Shown one piece after another: positions 47,683-58,835 of a DNA stretch of 64,000 bases. Location of the stretch: contig KN834829.1 of assembly GCA_000827265.1 (NCBI GenBank), positions 203,457-267,456 of the forward strand, read 5' to 3'. The translations under genes were made by a program, and so were the position numbers. Every line of letters starts with the position of its first letter. Within the stretch, counting starts at the first letter, position 1. The stretch is from Collybiopsis luxurians FD-317 M1 (Eukaryota > Basidiomycota > Agaricomycetes > Agaricales > Omphalotaceae). The notes under the pieces are model-generated. The model had not been told where the DNA came from and did not search any database. It was given only the letters and a program-made list of their open reading frames with translations.

Positions 47683-48700
47683 TGACCCTCCCGCCAAAAT
47701 TCAGATTTCGGCAACCCCTTCCATGCCCTGTGACCATGCCAAAAATTTCCTTATTTTAGCTGAAAAAAAACTAAATTTTATAGTACATGATTTGCATTCA
47801 CAGAACAGGGTACCTTACTGGTTAAGACAACACAGCTAGTGACTTGCGAAAAATAAAAATAACATTAGAAATTTGCTTAAGACGCAAGGACAAGTAACAA
47901 AAATTTCGGCACCAACCCATCGAGACCTGCGACCTGTGACTGCCGAAGTGCTGGAAATGGTACAGTACACTACTAGTAAGGTCCTGGTAATTAATTTTAG
48001 AGCTTTAGGTACATTTTCAAGGAGAAAGATGCTATAGTATCCTCTGTCCAAATATGCAAGGGAGCTTAGCTTTTGAAGCTGACCTGGCTCCCCCTCACTA
48101 TCCCTTATTTCATTTTTAATTTGATTGTCACATTGGATTCACACTTGGGACATAAATTGTCCATGGAAACTGGCGCTGAGCCCAATTATCCATGCATAGT
48201 GGCTCCACCACATCCTCCCCACTCCAGTAAACTGCCTTTTCAGCCCTCAAATGTGGTATCTTAAATTCCAATCAAATCAAAGCCCTTTGGAGGCTTCTCA
48301 TCCTTCTCATCCTTCCATTGCTCAAAGTAGCATCAACACTGACCTAGGCCATTTAAATGTGATAAACAAGCTGTATTATCTAATTATTAATCTGAAAGTG
48401 GGTAAGCCTTGATGAGATACTAGGTGAGGTCTCATTGCCAGATTTTAATGTTACTTTATGAAGCCTGCCTGATGTGTCACCTGTCAGATACAAGTTTCCT
48501 CTCTGGCACCAAACAGACTGACAACATTAGATGAGTTTTTATAAACCAGCATGTCACAGAACCATTGCTGCTTTCAAATGAATTGAATCATGGCTGTGGA
48601 GCTGTCTACCAATGAAGATAAGGATATCACTGAGGTAGGATGTATGCAGGATAATGAGGCTGGGTGTGGCTAATTCAATTGAATGAGCATAGAACTTAAA
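47683..48700. other. No gene seen; possible SINE-like segment
   Basis: Around 47800-47990 the minus strand contains a B-box-like GGTCTCGATGG after CAGTCACAGGTCGC, and a related, more decayed sequence occurs near 55930-56130. This suggests a tRNA-derived SINE family but neither copy has clear ends. The rest is AT-rich without frames. Confidence 0.25.
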
Positions 48701-49780
48701 AGTTTCCATCACTCTCTCCCTGTACCAACACTTTCTGATTATACCTCACTTGCTCCTCCAATCCTGCACAGGCTGTAAATGGAAAAGAAATTTCCTAATT
48801 TCTCCCTTACCTGGAAGACTTTAGAGAAGCACATCCAAATAAATTTGTTGAATTCCAGTAAATACTACACAGGGATACAGAACTAATAACATGCCTAAAG
48901 GATATAGACAGGGCTTATTATGTCAGGAGCCATTCATGTTTCAAGAAAATATTGGCGAGGTAAATAATTAAAAGGAATACTTACAGAGGATGAAAACGTT
49001 TAGAAGGCTCTCTGACAGGATAAGGAAGGAGAATTAAAATTTGTTCTGCTTACTCATGGGACTTAGGTCATACTGAATGAGTAGATCTGAGTCAAAGTGA
49101 GTCATAGGCACCATAAAAGGCTAATGAAGCTTTTTGAAAATTGTAGGTGGAGCTAAATGGAGTCAATTGAAGTCACTATGAGTCGAATGCTTTAATAGGA
49201 AGTAATATAATTTTGTAGTATAAATACTAGAGGATTTTTATCCTTAAAAAAAAAAGAAATCCAAGCACCCCACTTTTTATGTACCACTCTATATAAAGTT
49301 TTTACCTCACACTTACTTTCTAAGAGCTTTGTGCAAGCTGTATCAGTGAATCCAGTTGTGCAAGTTAGTTGGATTTAAGTTCTATAGTTCAAAGTCAAGT
49401 TATACTGTTTGAGCTAGCCAGACCCACTGAGAGGCTAGTAGTTTAAGCTACTGGTTTACACTCTCAAGTTTATTATAGTTGAATCAAGCTAGTCCCAGAG
49501 CAGTCAATTGTTTCAGGCTCACATTTACCAGTTACTGAAAGTTATATCATAGAAAGTCTTCCATCCTGAGCCCTACTCACTGCTTCATAAATGTAAATGT
49601 TCATTGCAAGTGAATGGAATGTAAGGAACTGCTGAGTTATTGTGGTGGTGAATTCTGTTCCTAATCCTTTACAGGCTTTTATATTAATGGTGCAATACTG
49701 ATAACTCAAAGTAATTCATTAGAGCTGTCATCATAATAAATTACAAACAATTTTGAGTCTAGACTAAGTTGGGAGCCGGC
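48701..49780 (+). repeat. Possible solo LTR
   Basis: A promoter-like TATA tract (GTATAAATAC near 49220, CTATATAAAG near 49290) is followed by a transcribed-looking leader and then TTGGGAGCCGGCGCC near 49770, which could be a primer-binding region. No flanking partner LTR or coding region is visible, so the call is tentative. Confidence 0.25.
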
Positions 49781-50213
49781 GCCATTTGAGTCACCAGATA
49801 CATATCGGCGCCACTGCGCAGGGCACAGGTAACCGCCATGCAGCAGCGTTGGCTCACTACCAACGGCGGGGCGTGAAGTATTGTTTGCGGTCACAATCAT
49901 ACATGAGTTTTCTGAAGCATCAAAGTCCTCTAACATCCATACATTCACCTGGGACCATTGCACTACCAGATCAATACAAGATTCCTGACATGCTTCTTGA
50001 AATAAACTCACTTTGCACAGTCCGCAGTCCTGTTCATCTGCCGGTGTACTCAAAGTAGATTCTGAGATCTAATTAATGAATTTGATAAAGATCACAACCC
50101 TTAATACTCGAGTTGGTGATATTTCGGTTAAAAACACATACCTGGTTTAGCATTCCCAGCAATGTAGAATTGGGATACGAGTTGCACAAGTATCTTTTGG
50201 ACAGCACTACTTT
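49781..50213. other. No supported gene
   Basis: Overlapping frames on both strands (49706-50053 minus, 49786-50058 plus) with no recognisable content; likely retroelement leader or flank. Confidence 0.3.
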
Positions 50214-50905
50214 CACTATGACTGGTCCGATTTTTCTCGGCCGTAATTATTACCGTAATTAGATTTGAAATAAGTGCATATTTTCGACCGAAAAAATATT
50301 TGAAATTTGGAGCTTTTTTCGCCCGGAATTATGATCGAAAAAGGGAAGACAATGAAAGGTGAATTTCGCTCGAAAAAGCATTCGATATCCCTTTCTAACT
50401 TTTAACTGATAAAAGACATTGATTTCGGCGGTTATTGTTTCTGATTTTCGCTCATAAAGGCATTTGAATTTCCTTTGTTATTCAATTCAAATTTTGCCAG
50501 CAATTAAATTCCTTTTACAGCCGAAAAAAGACTCGAAGATCAAGTCTTTTTTCAGGCGTAAAATGATTATAATTACGCCGGGGAAACACTTTTTTTCGGC
50601 CGTAAAAGAAATTTAGTTACTGGCAAAATTTGAATCGAATAACAAAGGAAATTCAAATGCCTTTACGAGAGAAAATCGGAAACAATAACTGCCGAAATCA
50701 ATGTCTTTTATCAATTGAAATTAGAAAGGGATATCGAATGCTTTTTCGAGCGAAATTCACCTTTCATTGTCTTCCTTTTTTTGATCATAATTCAGGGCAA
50801 AAAAAGCTCCAAATTTCGAATATTTTTTCGGTCGAAAATATGCACTTATTTCAAATCTAATTACAGTAATAATTACGGCCGAGAAAAATCGGACCAGTCA
50901 TAGTG
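50214..50905. mobile_element. 692-bp foldback element with CACTA-like ends
   Basis: The two arms, about 50214-50535 and 50594-50905, are near-perfect inverted copies; both begin CACTATGACTGGTCCGATTT when read inward. TTT flanks each end (50211-50213 and 50906-50908), a possible 3-bp target-site duplication. CACTA termini with a 3-bp duplication fit the CACTA (EnSpm) superfamily, but long foldback arms are unusual there. No coding capacity. The central part contains a further small hairpin (AAAAGACT...AGTCTTTT). Confidence 0.8.
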
Positions 50906-51130
50906 TTTGTGGTTTACATCGAAAAGCATTGCCCATTAAATGACATCACAGTGGAACACAGCATTGATTAGGCCCTGCCGGTCTTGCCGCATCCGAGTAG
51001 GTGCGGCAAACTCAGATCAATAATTCAATTGTCACAAGGTGGTTACTTGGCGTACATTACTATCAACAGAACACTCACTTAGGGGCAAGCCCTTCCGGCT
51101 TTTTGTAGTCACCAAATGATAGTTTTAGTT
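50906..51130. other. Short spacer
   Basis: Between the foldback element and the second TIR element. A TTGTAGTCAC at 51103-51112 recurs at 53202-53211. Confidence 0.5.
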
Positions 51131-53200
51131 GAGTGTGCGCAAAGTTACTTTCAAGTAACTTGTTTTCCTGCACTTCACACCTTTACTTACCGAATCTCAG
51201 CAAAATGGTACTCAAACTTTGTTCCGGCTCATTAAATGTGTTAAACTCACTATCAAAGGTTCGTAGTTGATGATAGTGGTGAATGACAACATAATGCTTA
51301 CTGCTGCCAAGACTGCTGTTCAATCCATGTTCTGAAGTTTGATCATCTGCACTGGAATGCACAGTGCACATGGCCCAAGACATGAAGGCTCAATGTGCCC
51401 GTAAGTTCTGGGGTCTATTCAAGCACATACTTTGATATATTTTTAGGACTATTTACATACAAGTGTGCAAAAGCACTTGAAAAGTACAAATAATTAAAAC
51501 TGTAGATAAATGCAAGTTCCTGCATGCAAATAAAGTCCATAGGTGAAAGTGAGCCTTCACTCAAGTACCTACAAGCCTGAGTAGGAGGAAGAAAAAGGGA
51601 AAACAATGATAAAATTTCTGCTTCAAAAACTACTTATGGTGCTGTTTACCTTTACCCTTTCCTACACCTTTCTACTAATTTTTATTATTTCCCTTGAGCT
51701 CGTGGCTATTGGAAATTCTGGCAGCTTCTAGAATATCTTCAAAATCATCATTTGTCTGATTTGTCCTCCTTCTCTTATGTTTCAGATTAGAAATAAAATT
51801 GGGATTGTCTCATGAATCCTCTGAATCCTTAACTAGTAAATGCTTACCTGGGGCTGGACCAAAGCCATCATACTTGCTTGTACATGGAAGATTCAAGTGT
51901 AGAGAATAAGGATGAGATGAAATTGAAGATGACTCCTGGTTTATATCCATTTTCATCTGTCTTTCACTGGGGCATCTGGCAGTAAACTAACTGGTGCAAT
52001 CTTGGTTGGAGGTGTAAGATAGTCTACATGTTTTCTTCCAGCTAAGGTAAATGCATCATTATTTCTCCCAGGGCCCCAAGTATATGGTAACCCATCTGCA
52101 TGGTGTGCATAATAATCACTGCACATTCTCCACAACCACTGCATCCATTCAAATCAATAACCTCCAATGCAACTTCAGATAAAGCATCACTACTAAGTGT
52201 AGCTTCTTTGGTGCTTCCAGTCATAGGTTGGGGTCTAGTTTAAGATTGGAAACATTTGAAGTGGATTCAGCAGAGTCAGAATCCCGGGGCATTGAAGGTG
52301 CTCCATCTTTCTCAATATCATAAACAGGCTTGACAAACTTTTGCCATGCAGCTTCAGAAACAGCATAAGCTTTTTTCAAATTTTGAATCTCATATCCTAC
52401 CTGTAGCCAAATTAGAATTTTAATATAATAGAAATGAAAATCAAATACACCGAGACAATATCAGATGTCTGAATATAAGCATAAAAATCAAGATTTCCAA
52501 CCCACTGCTGATCAATAGCATTTTCACCACCTGAAAGCTCAAAAAGTCCCCATTTAGCTTTTGGAATTCAAATGTCATTACAGTGATAGGCTTGCATTTT
52601 CCCTTCATAAGGTATCAGAATATCCGTGGTGTAGTGACTGTTGTGAAAGGCTGATCTCCCGACAGGCTTATATGTAACACAATGCATACTTTCTGGTCCA
52701 GCAGGTACAATGTCTCCAACATTACTTTGTATGTGAGCATAGAGATTAGCAGTTGACTAAGGATTATCTGTCAAAACAGAAACAGTCGGGAGGTTATTAT
52801 TCTCTTTGTGCCGATGAAAAATGCTCATAAACCAATTTTGCATCTTTAAACCAGCTCAAGAGAAACAGGTCTATGGGCTCGATACCATAAAATGATTGCA
52901 TTTATATTTTAATTTGCTTTTGAAATTCGGCAATGATATGGTATTGAAATTCAAGCTTCAAAACTTTCTTGGAACATGTCACCAATGCAGATGATGTGGG
53001 ACTGCTTCTTGACCGCTTCCCCCAATATCATTCCTACAAGCATGATCAATGATGAGCTCGGAGGGACTTTGATCCATAGTACACGCTCGAAGTGTCTCTA
53101 AGTAAACCCAAGTAAAAAAGTAAATAAAGTTACTTAAGTTACTTGCAAGTAACTTAAAGTTAGCGGAGTTTGAAACTTTCAAGTAACTTTGTTAACACCC
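51131..53200. mobile_element. Second copy of the GAGTGTGCGCAAAG/GGGTGTTAACAAAG element, inverted
   Basis: Left end GAGTGTGCGCAAAGTTACTT, right end (reverse complement) GGGTGTTAACAAAGTTACTT: the same two unlike termini as the element at 24875-27652, in opposite orientation. The GGGTGT ends of both copies stay similar for about 100 bp (AAACTCCGCTAACTT, repeated AAGTTACTT). The subterminal CCGAATCTCAGCAAAATGG block is also shared. Adjacent 9-bp sequences GTTTTAGTT and ATTGTAGTC match only at six positions. The interior keeps broken minus-strand frames (about 51950-52620, including an intron-like gap) that may be transposase or cargo remnants; I do not recognise them. Confidence 0.72.
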
Positions 53201-54075
53201 ATTGTAGTCACACGTGTCTGTAGTCCTCAGTCTTATCCACTCACGTTCCATTTGTATTCAACTGACTAAGAGTAGGCTGTGTCTAATCTATCATGGTAAC
53301 GAGAGTGTGCTTTGTTTTGCACATATTTTTGGACCAGCAATTTCTGCTTTTGTAGAAAGCACTGTTTCTGCTCGCAGTTGTCATGTTCACTCGGCTTCAT
53401 CCGTTCATCTCAGCATCTATCCAGCACATAGGGTTTTCTCATCATCCTATGATCAATCAACTTACCGCTGTTCTCGCATGATGAACAAAACCCAGTACAG
53501 CAGCTGTGGAGAAGTCCGATTCTCCCGCTGGGAAGATTAGAATCATCAAATAAGGAGATCTAGTAGCCGAGCGGACAAGAAATTTCCAGTAGATGTAAAT
53601 CTAAAACAACCTCAGGCGTAGCTGGATATCTAGTGTTTGGGTCCCAGGATTATGAGTTCGTTAGCTCCGCTTGAACAGATCTCTACATTGGATGCAGGTC
53701 TACCCATCATCACTAAGGTGCATGTGCTATTTTTCGGATGGACTTCTGGAGCCTCAATATGCTCAACATAATGTGCAAGTGATAAATTCCAACTGATATT
53801 CAATGAACTCTTAAGTCTTCTTTCTGTCCGTAGCTACCTACTGAACATCAGAACATGCAAGCCAATAATGGAATACATTAAAAGGTTTGCTTACAGATGA
53901 TCAAAAGATGTGAGTAACCAATCATGCCGAAAGGAGCACTAACATCATGTTATGAGGTTTTCTGATGCTCATCAAAGATGTGTTCTGAAACCTGAGTTTG
54001 CGTAATGCAACAAATGATCATGATTTTTGCCTTGCGATTGCATTTAAACCTGGTACTTCTTTGTTCACTATAGCA
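53201..54075. other. Flank with tRNA-like remnant
   Basis: No gene. At 53557-53670 a perfect A-box (TAGCCGAGCGG, 53564-53574) and a weak B-box (GAGTTCGTTAGCTC) with Leu/Ser-type spacing are present, but acceptor and T stems do not pair, so this is a decayed tRNA or a SINE head. Confidence 0.35.
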
Positions 54076-55614
54076 CCCGGGCACTAGCATGGCATCTGCT
54101 CAGTCACCTTCGCTCCCGCTACCTGACATCACTCCAATGTAAGTCATTAACAGTGGATGGAGAATGATTTATTGACACAGCTTTAGTACCGGGCCCTATG
54201 TACTACTTCATCTGTTTCATTGGGTCTGGTTCACAAAGTTGAATAATTGATAGGTTCTTGGACATATGGCATCTTATTTTGCCTTTGGTATTCTGTGCCT
54301 CCAAATATGTAAGTGAAAGAATGTCATGTTTAATCCATTAACTATTCATATTACTCTTGGCAGATATTTATAATATTGGATTCAGAACCTCAGATCGCCT
54401 CTGGCTTCGCGTATTAAGTGCAGCCATTGACTGACTGTTCCGAGTTTATTTTGACTTCTTGCAATTTAGTCTGGATGCTGTTTTCAACCGAACTGACATT
54501 TCAAACTTTGGAAACATATATTGGGTGGTACAGTTTAGGTTCCGGATGGGGTCAGCTAGATCATGTTATTAAGTTTCCACCAGAAGCAAATCCGTTACCT
54601 TCCTTTATTGGTGTTGATGTATTGCTTACCCATGTATTTTATGGTTGGAGAATATTCATGCTCGGAAAAAGCTATATCATTCCGGTTATAGTTGGTCTGG
54701 TGAGCTTTTACTTTGGTAACCCCAGAACTGATAGAGCTAAATATGAGTCTTTACTACTAGATTTCGGCAACTCAGTTTGCTGCAGCGATTTACGTTTCAG
54801 CCATGGTATGGCCATTTCTGTGTGGTACATTAACTTACTTAAGGTATGATCCTCATGTTTGTTTTATCAGATTCCAAAAGCTTCTGAATCTCGGCAACTT
54901 GTCCATAAATATAATGTTGCCATTTCTGTATGGGTAGTCCTCCATTACTGCCTTCGAGTTTACTGATGATAGGGATAAAACTGCCAGATCTGGATTGTAT
55001 TTTTGGCTGCAGCAGATTTATTGATAACAGCAGGTGAGAGCCCAATTCCTGATTTATATTTTAGGCCTTGTACTAAGCAGGTCAGCCATGGTATATTTCA
55101 TGTTTCGGGAACGCAGAAAGACCACCTATAAACACACCATCACGCGACTGGAGAATGCCATAAAATTTATCATCGAGACCGGGGCAATTACCGCGGTATT
55201 GATGGTGGTCGAGTTGATATTATTTTTAACACTGCCAAACGAAAATTATAATTACATGATGTAGGCATTTTGGTCTGAATCATTTGCTGACTCCAGTTTT
55301 TGACTGAGGTTAATTCGTGTGCTAGATTTTTCTGCTCTGGAAAGGTTTATGCCAATGCCCTTTTGGCCAATCTTAATTCACGGATTACATTTGTAACCTC
55401 TGCCACCGTCCAGCATTACCCAAATATTTCAAGCGTCCAAAGCACCACCAATAGTTTATGGCCAAGATCAAAAGAGGAAAGGATAAAGCCGGTAGATTCT
55501 GGAACTCAGAATATTACTCTGCACAAGAACAATACTACTATTGGGTTTGTGAGTAGTTCGTTGCCGATTGTTTTTACTTACTTAAAGCCACCTGTTTCCC
55601 TAGCAGGAGCGTGA
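54076..55614 (+). pseudogene. DUF6534-family membrane protein, decayed
   Basis: Starts MASAQSPSLPLPDITPM at ATG 54090 with a GT-AG intron, as in DUF6534 proteins, which are seven-helix membrane proteins of basidiomycetes with unknown ligand. Recognisable pieces in order: DRLWLRVLSAAID (about 54390), VLLTHVFYGWRIF (about 54615), YFMFRERRKT then ETGAITAVLMVVELILFLTL (55090-55235), and VYANALLANLNSR (about 55340), the family's usual C-terminal end. The segments lie in several frames with TGA and other stops between them, so no full protein can be made. Confidence 0.65.
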
Positions 55615-56416
55615 TGGAGCTTATGAACTGTCTGAATATGAGGGTGGAAAGGCTCTGGGTTCCCTTTCTGATCAAGATAATGCAGTTTAAATTTGAGCTC
55701 GCACTGAGTGGCGTTATGTACCTTTACTCTCCTTGCATTGACTATAAAGTACTCATGGTGCCATTTACAAGTGAATGGTCACTATTATGTAACTACTTTC
55801 TAGGTTATGCATTCCATGATATATCACATACTTGTATTGAGAAAGCAATTAAATGTGTGAAAGCAGGCCATCGCGAAGCATGGCAAATATGAGTCCCGAA
55901 ACGCTCTAGTCTGATATAAATGCTGTCAAGTTCCGGCGAGCGGTACAATACCCAACTGGTAAGGATTGAGTACAAGTGCGAGGGTGAATTCTTTTGCTTA
56001 TGACATGGTCATTCAAAATATTATTTTGACAAATCTCCTTATAAGATTTGTCATTATTTTCATTACTAAAATTGAACAAAGCCGTAAATCTGTGACTGTC
56101 GAAATGCATGCAATGTTACAGCAAACCAAAATTTTACAGCCATGAAATTTAAGCAGCACTGGATTAACAGAGCTTATTGGATTTTATCAGTGTATGTAGC
56201 TTTTAAATACTGAACTGTCCAAAGTTCATTACCAGCATTAAATTGATGAACAAATCGAAGTCTTGAATCTTGATTGAATAGGGCTGTAGCAGTAGGCAAG
56301 ACTGTATTATTACAATTTAGGACTCATTCTACTTCAAGTTTACATTATACAAAGAGTAATTTGTGAGATTGTGTTTAACAAAATAAGCACAAACCTCAAA
56401 GGGAAGGGATAGGAAA
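55615..56416. other. No supported gene
   Basis: Frame 55611-55892 is open but unrecognised. Near 55930-56130 lies the second, decayed copy of the SINE-like segment noted at 47.8 kb. Confidence 0.3.
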
Positions 56417-56650
56417 GAGTGCGTGTAAAGTTACTTTTCGAGTAGCATTTCAAATTCATTTGAGTTACTTGAAAGTTACATCCAAGTAACTTTTTTTCCC
56501 GTGCTTGACAGTTTAACTCGCCGAGTCTTGGCACAATGTAACTCTCATTAAAGGTTACTTCTGACTCATTACACATGTTAGCATCACCGTTGAAGCTCCT
56601 GAACTGAAGATATAACTGAAAACTGACATTCTATAAATGCCCTGAGTAAG
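56417..56650. mobile_element. Solo end of the TIR element family
   Basis: GAGTGCGTGTAAAGTTACTT followed by the subterminal block CCGTGCTTGACAGTTTAACT...GCCGAGTCTTGGCACAATGT. No partner GGGTGT end is visible downstream, so this is a truncated third copy. Confidence 0.65.
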
Positions 56651-57604
56651 TTAGATGCCCACTATTTTCGAGACTGTTGACTAGAAATCATCAATCATTA
56701 GATGATGAGGAAGACACATGGGGTGAAGAAAGACAATCACGACGCACCTTTAACAATATCGGCCTCCTTGACTGCTGCGATTGTAAAGACTTTATGTTAT
56801 AGAAAAACTCCAATCACAACGACCACTATCTGATACGTTTCTCTCACCCAGGTCCTCGTCTCTTCGTCTCTGCCCTCTGCTCCACAGCTTTCTCAGTACT
56901 GCATTGGATTGAAGGCGTTCTGTGTTGGATCATGTTAGGGTTGTAGAGATCTTGGCATAGGCGACGCGGGCAGAATTGCTGTTGGGAGTGAATTGAATGC
57001 GGTGCTCAGAAATATCAGGTAAGTAGTGATGGATGAGAAAATGCGATGCAACTAAGCCTTGGATGAAAGGATCATGGAAGCGAGATGGTAGCGAGATGCC
57101 AGCTGGTGCGGAATGGGCCATCGGGCCGGCATGTCAATGCGCAAGGTCATCTGATCTTGCTCTCTTTGCATAGAACTACCTTCCGGGTAGTTTATGTAGG
57201 AGGTTGAACACTTCGTCGCCCAGAAATCTGATATGAAATGAGTCATTATACATTAGGTTCAATAATGATGAAATAGGTGATTGTTTCAAGGGGTTGCTGA
57301 GATTGATACTGATCATAGCTGTCACTGCACACCTTTTGTTGTTGATGGTTGTTCCTCACATTAGATCTATAGTAAATATATCCCTGTTGATGATCAAAAT
57401 TATTTGTCAAACTCTACTACATCTCTCGTGGCCGATGTTCTGTTCCAATTTAGCATCTTTGGAGGAACTATCCAGGTTGGCACTCCTGCAGTTTGCATCC
57501 CACTGGACTTAAATCCCCTCAGTAAGCGCAGCGCAATATAGGGTGTATTGACCTCCTTAATTTGATTTTCAAGCCATTGATAATTCTTCCACTCTTCATT
57601 CGTA
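56651..57604. other. Flank with a copy of the FHA-gene upstream block
   Basis: No gene. 56960-57150 resembles the regions upstream of the intact FHA gene and its remnant (GTGAATTGAATGCGGTGCTC, CTAAGCCTTGG, GCCAGCTGGTG, GGGCCGGCATGTCA). Confidence 0.4.
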
Positions 57605-57612
57605 CTTGGAAC

Positions 57613-58473
57613 TAGTGTTGCCGCGGCTCGCAAATAAGCCGGCTAATAGCCGGAGCCGATTGGTGACTAAAGCCGAGCCGGTCAGCCGGCTGACACCTGT
57701 ACGTGAGCCAGCTTCCCACGGCTTCAAGCTGAACGCAGCGGCTGGGAGCTGGCTCACAGTCGACTCCTTCCAGCTTGAATGACAGTCATCTTACAATTGT
57801 GCAAGAATCCATTCTAAGGCTTGTGCATCACCTCCTGGCCCACTCCAGGCCCTTCCCTCACTTTCCTTGACCTAATTCTTCCAAGAATGATCGAGTCATA
57901 TGGATGCGGGGCTTTTGGTCTGAGATGAGGGTGTGCTTTGCTTTGCAGAATTTGGCCTGGGTGAGTCTAAGATATATTTACAAATGACTAAATTGACCTC
58001 CCTCCTGTGAATTATTGGAAAATACATTGCCTCTGTCATATAATTGCTCTTCGAGTCTGTACTCGAATGCCTCTTTAAGTTTCTGAGAAAAGTGCACTGA
58101 CTGCATCACTGCATTATGCTACGTCATTGGCAATGTACCTAATGTCACTGCATTATGCCGCGTCATTACTCTACATCAGGCAACGTACAACATCAGGCCC
58201 GTGTTCTGCAAATTAGTGCTCATTAGAAGCTTGGCTCCCTGCATTGTTTGTCTGACTGCACCCTCATCGTGGTCAGCAAGTATTGTAGAGGCAGTGTGTA
58301 TGATACCCGAAGGCTTTTTCCTCTTCGGCTTGCCAGCTCAAAGCCGACTTGGGACCTAGCTCGAGTCGGCTAGCGCTTTTTCAAGTTGGCTCATTCCGGC
58401 TATTGAGCTGGCTAATCGTGAGAGCCGCGGCTATGCGAGTCGACTTGCGGCTAGCTGAGCCGCGGCAACACTA
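57613..58473. mobile_element. 861-bp hAT-like non-autonomous element
   Basis: Perfect 17-bp terminal inverted repeats TAGTGTTGCCGCGGCTC and a perfect 8-bp duplication CTTGGAAC (57605-57612 and 58474-58481). Subterminal regions are rich in AGCCGGCT/GAGCCG motifs on both sides. The middle is without a recognisable frame. Confidence 0.9.
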
Positions 58474-58481
58474 CTTGGAAC

Positions 58482-58835
58482 CTTGGTCAATGTCAAGCAA
58501 TGCAGGGTTTGTATATTGCACATTATACAATGCTATTGTTTATCTGATGGTACGGTCGCCAAGGGAATTTGGGCAGTTGCAATCAAGTATATGAAGGTTG
58601 AGCAGGGTGTGGAGATTGATGCAGATGAGGAGAAAAATGCATTAAAGGTATTTCCAAAGGTAAGTAGTGTTGCATGGACTTGTCCTTGAATTAAAGAATC
58701 AACTCTTTTAGGCTGCTGGTCTTGCAAAAAAATTCATGACTCTAGCACTGTCAGTCCAGCATTTGCCTGAATTCTTGACAATCCAGAGCTAGAGGATAAT
58801 TGGAACTTCAGCTCTATTTGATGCATTAGTTCAAC
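58482..58835. other. No supported gene
   Basis: A short plus-strand stretch near 58590-58660 reads MKVEQGVEIDADEEKNALKV; I do not recognise it. Confidence 0.3.

Noticed and set aside
53557..53670. Functional tRNA-Leu/Ser gene
   Set aside because: The A-box is good but acceptor and T stems do not pair and the B-box is degraded.
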